From the NCBI GenBank assembly GCA_031296405.1, contig JAVKKH010000009.1, forward strand, positions 26,109-90,108: a stretch of 64,000 nucleotides of DNA, given 5' to 3'. Shown piece after piece: positions 1-7,924 of the stretch. Positions within the stretch are counted from its first letter, which is position 1. Each line of letters starts with the position of its first letter. Source of the stretch: Candidatus Tepidifontimicrobium thermophilum. Lineage in GTDB: Bacteria; Sysuimicrobiota; Sysuimicrobiia; Sysuimicrobiales; Sysuimicrobiaceae. Position numbers and translations under genes: made by a program. The notes below the pieces were generated by a model. It was given only the letters and a program-made list of their open reading frames with translations, ran no database searches and was not told where the DNA came from.

Positions 1-390
1 GGCCCGCTGGGCGGCCAGCGCGGCCACCTCCGGCTCCAGGAGCAGCCGGGCTTCGGCCAGGGCCCGCAGCGACGCCCGGTTCACCCGCAGGAGGTTCGCC
101 AGGGACTCGGTGACGTGCCGAGGGCCCGGAACCGAGACGAATACCCCGCCCCCGGCACCGACCCGGATGCGCACGAAGCCCTCGGACTCCAGGACCCGCA
201 GGGCGTCGCGGATGGTCACCCGGCTCAGCCCGAACTGCCGGGCCAGCTCCTTTTCCGACGGCAGCCGCTGCCCGCTGCGGAGCTCGCCCCGCAGGACCAT
301 CTCCTTGATGTGCCGGACCACCGAGTCCGAGGCGCGGGCCGGCCGGGGCGGTTCGACGGGCGTGCGGACGAGGGGTTCTGCCTCCGCCAC
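1..390 (-). CDS. GntR-family (FadR subfamily) transcriptional regulator, 5' part only
   Basis: Only the N-terminal ~130 residues lie in the window; the gene runs off the left edge. Reading leftward from a GTG at 390 gives a classic GntR winged helix-turn-helix: SVVRHIKEMVLRGELRSGQ, then LPSEKELARQFGLSRVTIRDA and ALRVLESEGFV. It is followed by the beginning of a helical region (ALAEARLLLEPEVAALA) typical of the FCD ligand-binding domain of FadR-like regulators. The effector is unknown because that domain is cut off. The frame stays open upstream of 390 without an ATG; a GGAGG sequence sits about 20 nt before the chosen GTG, rather far, so the start is uncertain. The gene is divergent from ubiX and could control it, as regulators of this family often act on the neighbouring divergent unit. 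Family is sure, target is inference. Confidence 0.85.
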   Translation of the reverse strand, partial: MAEAEPLVRTPVEPPRPARASDSVVRHIKEMVLRGELRSGQRLPSEKELARQFGLSRVTIRDALRVLESEGFVRIRVGAGGGVFVSVPGPRHVTESLANLLRVNRASLRALAEARLLLEPEVAALAAQRA

Positions 391-471
391 GGCAAAGGTA
401 AGATCGATCAGACCTCCGGCCGAAGACCATCGGTCCTCCAGCCGACGGCCTCGGGTGCGGACCCGATGTCG

Positions 472-500
472 TTGACACCCGGAGGTGCGGCGCCCATCAT
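472..500 (+). promoter_or_regulatory. Probable sigma-70-type promoter for ubiX
   Basis: A consensus TTGACA (472-477) is followed after exactly 17 bp by CATCAT (495-500), four of six matches to the -10 consensus. It lies in the divergent gap between the GntR regulator and ubiX, 28 bp before the ubiX start codon. TTGACA is a perfect -35 hexamer in very GC-rich surroundings. The assignment is from motif reading only. Confidence 0.45.
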
Positions 501-527
501 GGGGCCGACTGCCGAGGGAGGGTTGGT

Positions 528-1121
528 ATGGAGGGCGAGGGGAGCCGGCGGCTGGTGGTGGCCATCACCGGGGCCAGCGGGGCCATCTTGGGGATCCGGC
601 TGCTGGAGGCCGCGCGGGAGCTGGGGCTGGAGACGCACCTGGTGGTCAGCGAGTGGGCGGAGCGGACCATCCAGCACGAGACCGACTACCGCGTGGAGGA
701 CGTCCTGGGCCTAGCGAGCGTGGTGCACCGCCGCGACGACCAGGCCGCGACGATCTCCAGCGGCTCGTTCCCCACCCGGGGGATGGCGGTGGTGCCGTGC
801 AGCATGAAGACCCTGGCCGCCATCGCCTGCGGCTTCGCGGACGACCTCATCCACCGGGCTGCGGACGTCACCCTGAAGGAACGGCGCAAGCTGGTCCTGG
901 TGCCCCGGGAAGCCCCCCTGAGCAGCATCCACCTGGAGAACATGCTGAAGCTGTCCAACCTGGGTGCGGTGATCCTCCCGCCGGTCCCGGCCTTCTACAC
1001 CCACCCGCGGAGCCTGGACGAGGTGGTGGACCACGTGGTGGCGCGGGTCCTGGACCAGTTCGGGTGGAGCTGGAGCCGCGCCCGGCGGTGGGACGGCCGG
1101 ATGCCGCGGGCTTCCGAGTAA
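528..1121 (+). CDS. ubiX: Flavin prenyltransferase UbiX
   Basis: A 197-residue protein of the UbiX/Pad1 family, which transfers a dimethylallyl group onto FMN to make prenylated FMN, the cofactor of UbiD-type decarboxylases. The N-terminal flavin-binding motif VVAITGASGAILGIRLLE (residues ~9-26) is canonical. MAVVPCSMKTLAAIA in the middle and LVLVPREAPLSSIHLENM later are family signatures for the FMN and dimethylallyl phosphate site. Length is typical. The ATG is preceded by GGGAGGG at a good distance. No ubiD partner is visible in the window, so the decarboxylase it serves must be elsewhere. DUF92 and guaB follow on the same strand. Function is well supported by homology. Confidence 0.95.
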   Translation: MEGEGSRRLVVAITGASGAILGIRLLEAARELGLETHLVVSEWAERTIQHETDYRVEDVLGLASVVHRRDDQAATISSGSFPTRGMAVVPCSMKTLAAIACGFADDLIHRAADVTLKERRKLVLVPREAPLSSIHLENMLKLSNLGAVILPPVPAFYTHPRSLDEVVDHVVARVLDQFGWSWSRARRWDGRMPRASE

Positions 1122-1156
1122 GCCCCGCACCGGCTTTTCGGGCTCTAGCTCGGGTC

Positions 1157-1945
1157 ATGACGGCGCTCGGGGACGTCCTGAGATCCGCCGCGTGCTGGCC
1201 CGCGGCGCTGGTGGGAAGCCTCCTGGCTTCGGTACTGGCCTGGCGGCTGGGCGCCCTGTCCGCAGACGGGGCGGCGGCCGCGGTGGCGGTGGGCACCGTG
1301 GTGGCCGGCGCGGGAGGCTGGGGCTGGGCCGCCCTCCTGCTGGGGTTCGTGGCCGCCGCCTCCGCCGCCAGCGCCCTGCCGCCGCGCCCGCAGGCGCCCA
1401 GGCGCAACGCCCGCCAGGTCCTGGCGAACGGGCTGGTGGCGGCGGCAGCCGCGTGGCTGCACGGTCTGGAGGCGGTCTCCGCCGGACCGGCGTTCGCGGC
1501 CGCGCTGAGCGCCGCGTGGGCGGACACCTGGGCCACGGAGTTCGGGGTGCGCTACGGGGGCAGGCCCCGGCGCCTGTGGGACCGCAAGCCCCTGGAGCCG
1601 GGAGCCAGCGGCGGGATCACGGCCGCGGGCACCGCCGCAGGGGTGGTGGCGGCGGTCTGCTGCGGCGGGCTGGCGGGCGCGCTGGGCATAGCACCGGCGG
1701 GCTGGACCGCGGCAGCGGGCGTGGCGGGGATGCTGCTGGACTCGGCGGTGGGAGGGGCTGTCCAGGCGCACTACCGGTGCACCGCCTGCGGCCGCGAGAC
1801 CGAGCTGACCAGGTGTGGGTGCGGCGCCCGCACCCGGCGGGTGCGGGGGCTGCGGTGGGTGGACAACGACGCCACCAACCTCCTCGCCACCGCCGCGAGC
1901 GGTGCCCTGGGCCTGTGGTGGAGCCTGCCGGGCCGCTTACCATGA
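1157..1945 (+). CDS. DUF92 / TMEM19-family integral membrane protein
   Basis: A 262-residue polytopic membrane protein. Hydrophobic Ala/Gly/Val-rich segments alternate with the conserved DUF92 signatures: the SAAWADTWATEFG motif at ~residue 120, a KPLEPGASGGIT motif at ~155, and near the C terminus YRCTACGRETE followed by RCGCG (a C-x2-C plus C-x-C knuckle) and RWVDNDATNLL. The DUF92 family includes plant VTE6, a phytyl-phosphate kinase, so a prenyl-phosphate kinase role is possible, but bacterial members are mostly uncharacterised. The start ATG at 1157 is 35 nt after ubiX and no strong ribosome site is seen; it is probably co-transcribed with ubiX and guaB. Family is confident, function inferred. 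Confidence 0.85.
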   Translation: MTALGDVLRSAACWPAALVGSLLASVLAWRLGALSADGAAAAVAVGTVVAGAGGWGWAALLLGFVAAASAASALPPRPQAPRRNARQVLANGLVAAAAAWLHGLEAVSAGPAFAAALSAAWADTWATEFGVRYGGRPRRLWDRKPLEPGASGGITAAGTAAGVVAAVCCGGLAGALGIAPAGWTAAAGVAGMLLDSAVGGAVQAHYRCTACGRETELTRCGCGARTRRVRGLRWVDNDATNLLATAASGALGLWWSLPGRLP

Positions 1946-1963
1946 TGGACGGAGGAGGTAGAC

Positions 1964-3397
1964 GTGGAAGGGGTACCGCTGGGTTTGACCTTCGACGACG
2001 TGCTGCTAATTCCGCGCCGGTCACCGGTAGAGAGCCGCGCGGAGGTGGACACCCGCACCCAGTTGGCCCGCGGGATCGAGTTGTCCGTGCCCATCGTGAG
2101 CGCCAACATGGACGCGGTCACGGAAAGCGAGATGGCCATCGCTATGGCGCGGGAGGGCGGGCTGGGCATCATCCACCGGTTCCTCCCCACAGACCAGCAG
2201 GTGGCGGAGGTCCGGCGGGTCAAGCGGGCGGAGAGCATCGTCATCGAGCAGCCGTACACCATCCGGCCGGACCAGACCCTGCGGGAGGCGGTGGCGTTCC
2301 TGGAGGAGCACGGGTCCGCGGGACTCCTGGTGGTGCAGGACGGCCGGTTGGTGGGGATCGTCACCGCCCGGGACCTGCTGTTCGAGGAGGACCTGGACCG
2401 TCCCGTGCGGGAGGTGATGACGCCCCGCGACCGGCTCGTCACGGCACCCCCGGGGATCAGCATGGAGGAGGCCAAGCGGATCCTCCACGCGCACCGGGTG
2501 GAGAAGCTGCCCCTGGTGGACGGGGACGGCCGGCTGGTGGGCCTGGTGACCAGCCGGGACATCCGCGCCCGCTCTCAGTACCCGCACGCGACCAAGGACG
2601 AGCGTGGCCGGCTCCGGGTCGGTGCCGCGGTGGGCGTGCGCGGCGACTACCTGGAGCGCGCGGCGGCGCTGGTGGAAGAAGGGGTGGACGTGCTGGTGGT
2701 GGACGTGGCGCACGGGCACTCGGAGGCGGTGCTGCGGGCGGTGCGCACCCTGCGCAGGCGGTTCCCCGAAGTCCCCATCGTGGCCGGGAACGTGGCCACC
2801 GCGGAGGGCACGGTGGACCTCATCGAGGCCGGTGCGGACGCGGTGAAGGTCGGGGTGGGGCCCGGGTCCACCTGCACCACTCGGGTGGTCACGGGAGCGG
2901 GCGTCCCGCAGCTTTCCGCCATTCTGGACTGCGCCCGGGCGGCCCGGCCCCGGGGCGTGCCCATCATCGCGGACGGGGGGATCCGTAGCTCCGGCGACAT
3001 CACCAAGGCCCTGGCCGCGGGCGCCAGCGCGGTGATGCTGGGCAACCTGCTGGCGGGCACGGAGGAGAGCCCGGGTGCCACGGTGATCCGCAACGGCCGC
3101 CAGTACAAGACGTACCGGGGCATGGCCAGCCTGTGGGCCACCGCCCGCCGCCGGTCCCTGGACAGCCCTGTGGACGAGGAGGACATCGGGCAGATCGTGG
3201 CCGAGGGGATCGAGGCGCTGGTGCCCTACCGGGGCAAGGTGGCGGACGTGCTGCGCCAGCTGGTGGGCGGCCTGCGGTCGGGGATGAGCTACTGCGGGGC
3301 CCGGACCATTCCGGAGCTGTGGGAGAACGCCCGGTTCGTCCGCATCACCCCCGCCGGCCTGCGGGAGAGCCTGCCCCACGACGTGGAGCCGCTGTAG
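1964..3397 (+). CDS. guaB: IMP dehydrogenase GuaB
   Basis: 477 residues; catalyses NAD-dependent oxidation of IMP to XMP, the first step of GMP synthesis. The TIM barrel starts with [13 protein letters not shown] (residues 8-20). Two CBS regulatory domains are inserted at ~95-205. The catalytic loop reads [19 protein letters not shown] with nucleophile Cys304 (Thr stands where Ile is usual before Cys), followed by the phosphate-binding [17 protein letters not shown] and the C-terminal SGMSYCGA segment. The GTG at 1964 is chosen because GGAGGAGG lies at 1951-1958; it is 18 nt after the DUF92 stop. guaA is not in the window, but the AMP and IMP genes sit on the opposite strand a few kb away. 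A short hairpin follows at 3429-3443. Confidence 0.97.
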   Translation: MEGVPLGLTFDDVLLIPRRSPVESRAEVDTRTQLARGIELSVPIVSANMDAVTESEMAIAMAREGGLGIIHRFLPTDQQVAEVRRVKRAESIVIEQPYTIRPDQTLREAVAFLEEHGSAGLLVVQDGRLVGIVTARDLLFEEDLDRPVREVMTPRDRLVTAPPGISMEEAKRILHAHRVEKLPLVDGDGRLVGLVTSRDIRARSQYPHATKDERGRLRVGAAVGVRGDYLERAAALVEEGVDVLVVDVAHGHSEAVLRAVRTLRRRFPEVPIVAGNVATAEGTVDLIEAGADAVKVGVGPGSTCTTRVVTGAGVPQLSAILDCARAARPRGVPIIADGGIRSSGDITKALAAGASAVMLGNLLAGTEESPGATVIRNGRQYKTYRGMASLWATARRRSLDSPVDEEDIGQIVAEGIEALVPYRGKVADVLRQLVGGLRSGMSYCGARTIPELWENARFVRITPAGLRESLPHDVEPL

Positions 3398-3449
3398 CCA
3401 ACACACGGCACCGCGTCCAGGACCGCCCGGACCTATCGGGTCCCCGGGG

Positions 3450-4649
3450 TTGGCATGCTCCTTGCAACTCTTCCTGGCGATGGTCCGCAACGCCCAGCTG
3501 CCGGACTCCGAGGCCCGCCGTCGCCGGGCCCAGGCCCGGGGAATCCTGATCTCTGCCCTGGGCTACGCCACGGCCCTGGGGGTCATAGAGCTGACGGCCC
3601 GCCTGTGGCACTCGCCCCTGTCGCCCTCGGTGATGGCGAAGCTAGCGGCGGTCACCGCCGCGGTGCTGGCCGGCCTGTACCTCATGGCCGCCACCGGGGC
3701 CACCCGGTGGGTGCGGTCCTGGGACCCTCACTTCGTGTACGTGCCCCTGCTGGCCACGGTGTTCCTCCTCAACCTGTACATGCGGGCGGTCCCGGACGCC
3801 CGGTGGGTCCTCGTGCACGGCTGGCTGGGTTCGCTCGGGCTGGTGGCGGGCTTCGGCGCCGTCTGGCCCCTGCTGGGCCTTACGGCCCTGTACCTGGCCA
3901 CGTACCTGTGGGTGGCGAGCGGCGGACCTGGCTTCTACCTGCGCCAGGAACTCGTGGTGGTCTTCGCGGTGGCGTTCGCGTCGGTGATGTGCAGCGTGGC
4001 GTCCGAGCGGTTCCGGAGACAGCGGGAGAGGTCCAAGCAGCTGGCCCGACAGCTGGAGGAGGCCAACCGCCGGCTGGCGGACCTGGCCCTTCGGGACCCC
4101 CTCACGGGCGTGCACAACCGCCGCTACTTGGAGGAGTTCCTCGCACAACAGCTCGCACGGGCACAGCGGCAGCACACCCCCGTCCTGGTGGCCATGGTGG
4201 ACCTGGACGACTTCAAGCTGTACAACGACACCCAGGGCCACCTGGCCGGGGACGAGGTCCTGCGCCGGGTAGCAGACGCCATGCGCTGTTGCGTGCGCCG
4301 CAGTGACCTGGTGGCCCGGTACGGCGGGGAGGAGTTCACCGTGGTGCTGGTGGACACCAACCCTCACGACGGCGCCCGCGTGCTGGAGCGGATCCGCAGC
4401 GCGGTGGCGTCTTTGCCCTTGCCCGGGGCCGAGCTGCTCCCGTGGGGGTCCGTCACCGTCAGCCTGGGTGCTGCCTGCTACCCGGAAGACGGGTTCACCG
4501 CCCAGGAGCTGCTCACCCGAGCGGACGACGCCCTGTACCGCGCGAAGACCCTGGGCAAGAACCGGGTGGAGTTCGCGCGGGCCCCCGGTCCCACTACGAC
4601 CTCTGTCCCTGAGGGCACACGACTTGCTCCCGACCTGGCCAGGGGGTAA
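3450..4649 (+). CDS. Membrane-bound diguanylate cyclase (GGDEF)
   Basis: 399 residues. About five or six hydrophobic segments (residues ~33-185) form an uncharacterised membrane sensor, followed by a short coiled coil (ERSKQLARQLEEANRRL) and a GGDEF domain starting at RDPLTGVHNRRYLEEF. The active-site motif is GGEEF (292-296), an accepted active form, and the inhibitory-site RxxD (RRSD, 283-286) lies the usual five residues upstream, so product feedback is expected. The product is cyclic di-GMP. The longest frame starts at TTG 3450; an ATG at 3480 is an alternative, and neither has a clear ribosome site. Its stop is 5 nt before the next gene, a second c-di-GMP protein, so the two are co-transcribed. 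Confidence 0.88.
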   Translation: MACSLQLFLAMVRNAQLPDSEARRRRAQARGILISALGYATALGVIELTARLWHSPLSPSVMAKLAAVTAAVLAGLYLMAATGATRWVRSWDPHFVYVPLLATVFLLNLYMRAVPDARWVLVHGWLGSLGLVAGFGAVWPLLGLTALYLATYLWVASGGPGFYLRQELVVVFAVAFASVMCSVASERFRRQRERSKQLARQLEEANRRLADLALRDPLTGVHNRRYLEEFLAQQLARAQRQHTPVLVAMVDLDDFKLYNDTQGHLAGDEVLRRVADAMRCCVRRSDLVARYGGEEFTVVLVDTNPHDGARVLERIRSAVASLPLPGAELLPWGSVTVSLGAACYPEDGFTAQELLTRADDALYRAKTLGKNRVEFARAPGPTTTSVPEGTRLAPDLARG

Positions 4650-4654
4650 GAACC

Positions 4655-7303
4655 GTGCCGGAACGGACGGAGCGGGCGGCGGAGATCCTCCAAGCCTGCC
4701 TGCGGATGGCGGAGTGGCTGCTGGCCAGCCCTGCGTGCGAGGAGGGGAACTGCGAGGAGCCCCTGAGGCTGCTGGGCGAGGCCGCAGGCGTAAGCCGCGT
4801 GTACGTGTTCGAAAACCACGTGGGCGCAGACGGAACCCTGCTCACCAGCCAGCGGCACGAGTGGTGCGCGCCGGGGATCGAGCCGCAGACGGACAACCCC
4901 GACCTCCAGGACTTCCCCTGGGAGGAAGGCGGGTTCGGCCGGTGGGTGCGGCTCATGCGGGAAGGCCAGCCAGTGTACGGGCTGGTCCGCGACTTCCCTC
5001 CTGCCGAGCGGGCCGTACTGGAAGCCCAGCAGATCCGGTCCCTGGCGGCGGTCCCCATCTTCGCCCACGGCCGGTGGTGGGGGTTCGTGGGGTTCGACGA
5101 CTGCTGGGAGGACCGTGCGTGGGCTCCTGAAGAGATCTCGGCTCTGAGGCTCGCGGCCCGCCTCCTGGGAGCGGCCCTGGACCGCCAGCGCGCGGGCCAC
5201 GACCTCCGCCTCACCGCGGGGGTGGCCACGCGCCTGTTGGGTTGCACGTCCTGGCAACAGGTGGTGGACGAGATCCACGCCACCCTGGGCAAGCAGCTCC
5301 GGCCGGACGGGCTGAGCCTGTTCGTGGTAGAGCCCACCGGCACCTACCTGGAACTGGTCGCGTCCCGAGGCGATCCCCCGGCGTTCCTTCCGGGGACCGT
5401 GCTCCCCGTGCTGCCCCAGGACGCGTGGTGCGGGGCGTGGGCGGTGGCTCACGGAAGGGTGTCCTGGGTCCAGGACCTCAAGACCCCCGACCTCCCCTTT
5501 CGGGTTTCGCCAGTCCTGGACCGAGCAGGAGTGCGGTCGCTCGTCCTGGTCCCCCTGACTTCCGAAGCCCGCATCACGGGCTGTCTGGTGATGGACTACC
5601 GTTCCCCGGTCCAGCTCGATCCCGCTGACCTTCAGGCCTGCGAGGCCACAAGGCCGGTGATCGCGGTGGCCACCGAGCGGGTGCGGGACCACACCAGCTA
5701 CCAGGACCTGTTCGCCCGGGTCCCCGTAGGGCTGTACCGGAGTACGCCCGACGGCACGGTGCTGCAGGCGAACCGGTTCCTGGCACAGCTGCTGGGCTAC
5801 CCGAGCCCTGAAGCCCTGATGGCCCTGAAAGCCCAGGACGTATATGCGGATCCCCAGGACCGCGAGCGGTGGCGCCAGCTCATGGACACCGCCGGCCGGG
5901 TGGACGATTTCGAGACGCGGATGCGGCGCGCGGACGGACAGCTTGTGTGGGTGCTGGAATCCGCGCGGACGGTCTTCGGGCCCGACGGGCGGCCCCTGTA
6001 CTACGACGGGTGCGTGGTGGACTACACGAGCCGCCGGGCCTTACAGGACCAGGTTTCCTACCTGTCCCGCCACGACCCGCTCACGGGTGTTGCCAACCGT
6101 GAAGAGTTCCTCCACCAGCTCAGCGCCCGGCTGCAGGCCCGCCACAGGCCCGCGGTGCTCCTGGTGGACCTGAACGACTTCCACCAGGTCAACGAGGAGT
6201 TCGGCCCCGCCACGGGGGACCGGGCCCTGCAGTGGGTGGCGCAGACGCTTAGAGCCCACGTCCGGAGCACGGACGTGGTGGCCCGGGTGGGCGGGGACCG
6301 GTTCGCAGTCCTCCTGCCGGACGCAGACGCCAGGGTGGCCCGCCGGACCGCAGAAAGGCTGCTGCAGGCTCTGCGGGCGCCGGCGGCGGTGGCAGGCGTA
6401 CAGGTGCGGGTGTGGCCGCGGTGCGGCGCGGCCGTCCTGGGCCGCAGCCGCTCGGGCGCCACGGAGCTGTTCCGGGCCGCGGAGTCCGCCCTGGACCGGG
6501 CCAAGTCCCCGCCGGGGTTTTCCATAGCGCACCCCTCGCCGCGCCGACGCCGGGTGATGTGGACGGAGCGGATCCGGGAGGCCCTGCGGGAGGACCGGCT
6601 GGGGGTGTTCGCACAGCCCATCCTGGACCTGCGTACCGACCAGCTGGACCGGTGGGAGCTGCTCCTGCGCTTCCGCGAGAGCTCCCGGTGGGTAGGCCCC
6701 GACCGGTTCTTGCACGAGGTAGAGCGCTCGGGGCTGGTGGTGGAGCTGGACCTGTGGGTCCTGAGGCGGGCCCTGGAGCTGACGGGGAGGCTGCCCGGCT
6801 ACGTCCACGTCAACTTCTCGGGCCGGACCCTCTCGGACCCGCACGCCCTGGAACGCGCCGTGGGTCTGCTCCAATCTACCCCCGAGGGCGCGGGCTGTCT
6901 CGCGGTGGAGATTACCGAGACGGCTGTCTTACAGGATCTCCAGCAGGCTGCCCGGTTCATCCAGGCCCTCAGACTGGCAGGGGCCTGCGTCGTCCTGGAC
7001 GACTTCGGCGTGGGCTACTCCTCCCTCGCACACCTGCGCCACCTGCAGGTGGACGGCTTCAAGATCGACGGGAGCTTCGTCCGGCACATGCGCTCCAACG
7101 CCCGCGACCGGCACCTGGTCCGCAGCCTGGTGGAGATGGGCCACGCCCTGGGCTGCCTCGTGATCGCGGAGTGGGTGGAGGACCCGTCCACCCTGCAGCT
7201 GCTGCGGGAGTTCGGAGCGGACTGCGCCCAGGGGTTCTACGTGGCGCGGCCCGCGCCCTTGCCGTCCGCTGCCCGGCGCTCCGCGGCCTGCCCTGCGGGC
7301 TGA
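4655..7303 (+). CDS. GAF-GAF-PAS-GGDEF-EAL cyclic-di-GMP phosphodiesterase (hybrid)
   Basis: 882 residues, no membrane segment. Order: two GAF-like sensory domains (~1-180 and ~185-345), PAS (~350-465, with TPDGTVLQANRFLAQLLGYP), a GGDEF domain (~470-620) and an EAL domain (~635-875). The GGDEF site is degenerate, GGDRF (546-550), so cyclase activity is unlikely, although an RxxD (RSTD, 537-540) for c-di-GMP binding remains. The EAL half keeps the catalytic Glu as ELL (668-670), VHVNFSG, EITE, and LDDFGVGYSSL (781-791) and so probably hydrolyses c-di-GMP. Start GTG 4655 has AGGGGG at 4641-4646. It pairs with the upstream cyclase, giving a synthesis/degradation couple. Its stop is only 4 bp from the convergent purine-operon end. 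Confidence 0.88.
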   Translation: MPERTERAAEILQACLRMAEWLLASPACEEGNCEEPLRLLGEAAGVSRVYVFENHVGADGTLLTSQRHEWCAPGIEPQTDNPDLQDFPWEEGGFGRWVRLMREGQPVYGLVRDFPPAERAVLEAQQIRSLAAVPIFAHGRWWGFVGFDDCWEDRAWAPEEISALRLAARLLGAALDRQRAGHDLRLTAGVATRLLGCTSWQQVVDEIHATLGKQLRPDGLSLFVVEPTGTYLELVASRGDPPAFLPGTVLPVLPQDAWCGAWAVAHGRVSWVQDLKTPDLPFRVSPVLDRAGVRSLVLVPLTSEARITGCLVMDYRSPVQLDPADLQACEATRPVIAVATERVRDHTSYQDLFARVPVGLYRSTPDGTVLQANRFLAQLLGYPSPEALMALKAQDVYADPQDRERWRQLMDTAGRVDDFETRMRRADGQLVWVLESARTVFGPDGRPLYYDGCVVDYTSRRALQDQVSYLSRHDPLTGVANREEFLHQLSARLQARHRPAVLLVDLNDFHQVNEEFGPATGDRALQWVAQTLRAHVRSTDVVARVGGDRFAVLLPDADARVARRTAERLLQALRAPAAVAGVQVRVWPRCGAAVLGRSRSGATELFRAAESALDRAKSPPGFSIAHPSPRRRRVMWTERIREALREDRLGVFAQPILDLRTDQLDRWELLLRFRESSRWVGPDRFLHEVERSGLVVELDLWVLRRALELTGRLPGYVHVNFSGRTLSDPHALERAVGLLQSTPEGAGCLAVEITETAVLQDLQQAARFIQALRLAGACVVLDDFGVGYSSLAHLRHLQVDGFKIDGSFVRHMRSNARDRHLVRSLVEMGHALGCLVIAEWVEDPSTLQLLREFGADCAQGFYVARPAPLPSAARRSAACPAG

Positions 7304-7307
7304 GGGC

Positions 7308-7874
7308 CTACCCTGAGCTCTTGAAGACGGGCAGGATCCCCATGTGGTGCACGTCAGGCCACTCCTGCCCCTCCAGGAGCAGCGCCGCCTTGGCCACCAC
7401 CCGGCCGCCCGCGCGTTCCACGAGCTCCGCCATGGCCTGCAGGGTCTCCCCCGTGCTCACGATGTCGTCCACCAGCCCCACCGCCCGGCCGCGCAGCTTC
7501 AGGGCGTCCCGGCCGTCCAGGAACAGCTCCTGCTCGGTCTTGGCGGTGATGGGCTTGTAGCGCACCGACAGCGGGCTCAGCATGAAGGGCCGGATCTCCT
7601 TCCGGCAGACCACGTAGGGCCGCAGGCCCAGGTAGGTGGCGATGGCGTGGGCCAGCGGGATCCCCTTCGTCTCCGTGGTCACGAACAGCTCGCACCCGGC
7701 CATCCGCTCGCTGAGGATCCGGGCCGCGCGGTCGATGACCTCGGTGTCGCCCAGGCTGTAGTAGTACGCGATCCACGTGTCCGGCGCCACCTGGATCAGG
7801 GGGAGCTGCCGCCGCGCCCCCGCGATCTCCAGCTCGTAGGTGGACTGCCCGTCGAACGGCAACACGTGCGCCAC
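7308..7874 (-). CDS. Purine/adenine-type phosphoribosyltransferase
   Basis: 188-residue type I phosphoribosyltransferase. The PRPP-binding signature LVDDIVSTGETLQAMAELV is near residues 125-143, and GCELFVTTETKGIPLAHAI forms the first loop of the fold. The family resembles adenine phosphoribosyltransferase but has an extra N-terminal beta region (VLPFDGQSTYELEIAGARR). The start is the GTG at 7874, since AAGGAG lies 8 nt upstream. It is the last gene of the purine operon, 50 bp after purH, which supports a purine salvage role. Substrate (adenine, hypoxanthine/guanine or xanthine) cannot be decided from sequence alone, so no symbol is given. Confidence 0.8.
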   Translation of the reverse strand: MAHVLPFDGQSTYELEIAGARRQLPLIQVAPDTWIAYYYSLGDTEVIDRAARILSERMAGCELFVTTETKGIPLAHAIATYLGLRPYVVCRKEIRPFMLSPLSVRYKPITAKTEQELFLDGRDALKLRGRAVGLVDDIVSTGETLQAMAELVERAGGRVVAKAALLLEGQEWPDVHHMGILPVFKSSG

Positions 7875-7924
7875 GAGCCTCACTCCTTCCCGGCCCACCG
7901 ATACTGGATCGTACCGCAGCCCGC

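Noticed and set aside
1141..1945. Fusion of ubiX-frame sequence with DUF92 suggested by the long open frame from 485
   Set aside because: GC-rich DNA keeps alternative frames open; UbiX homology lies in another frame and DUF92 starts at ATG 1157.
1192..2988. Long Gly/Arg-rich frames over guaB, purL, mutS2, the Bat genes and others
   Set aside because: Out-of-frame shadows of high-GC genes: low-complexity Arg/Gly/Pro composition, no homology, and complete coverage by well-recognised genes.
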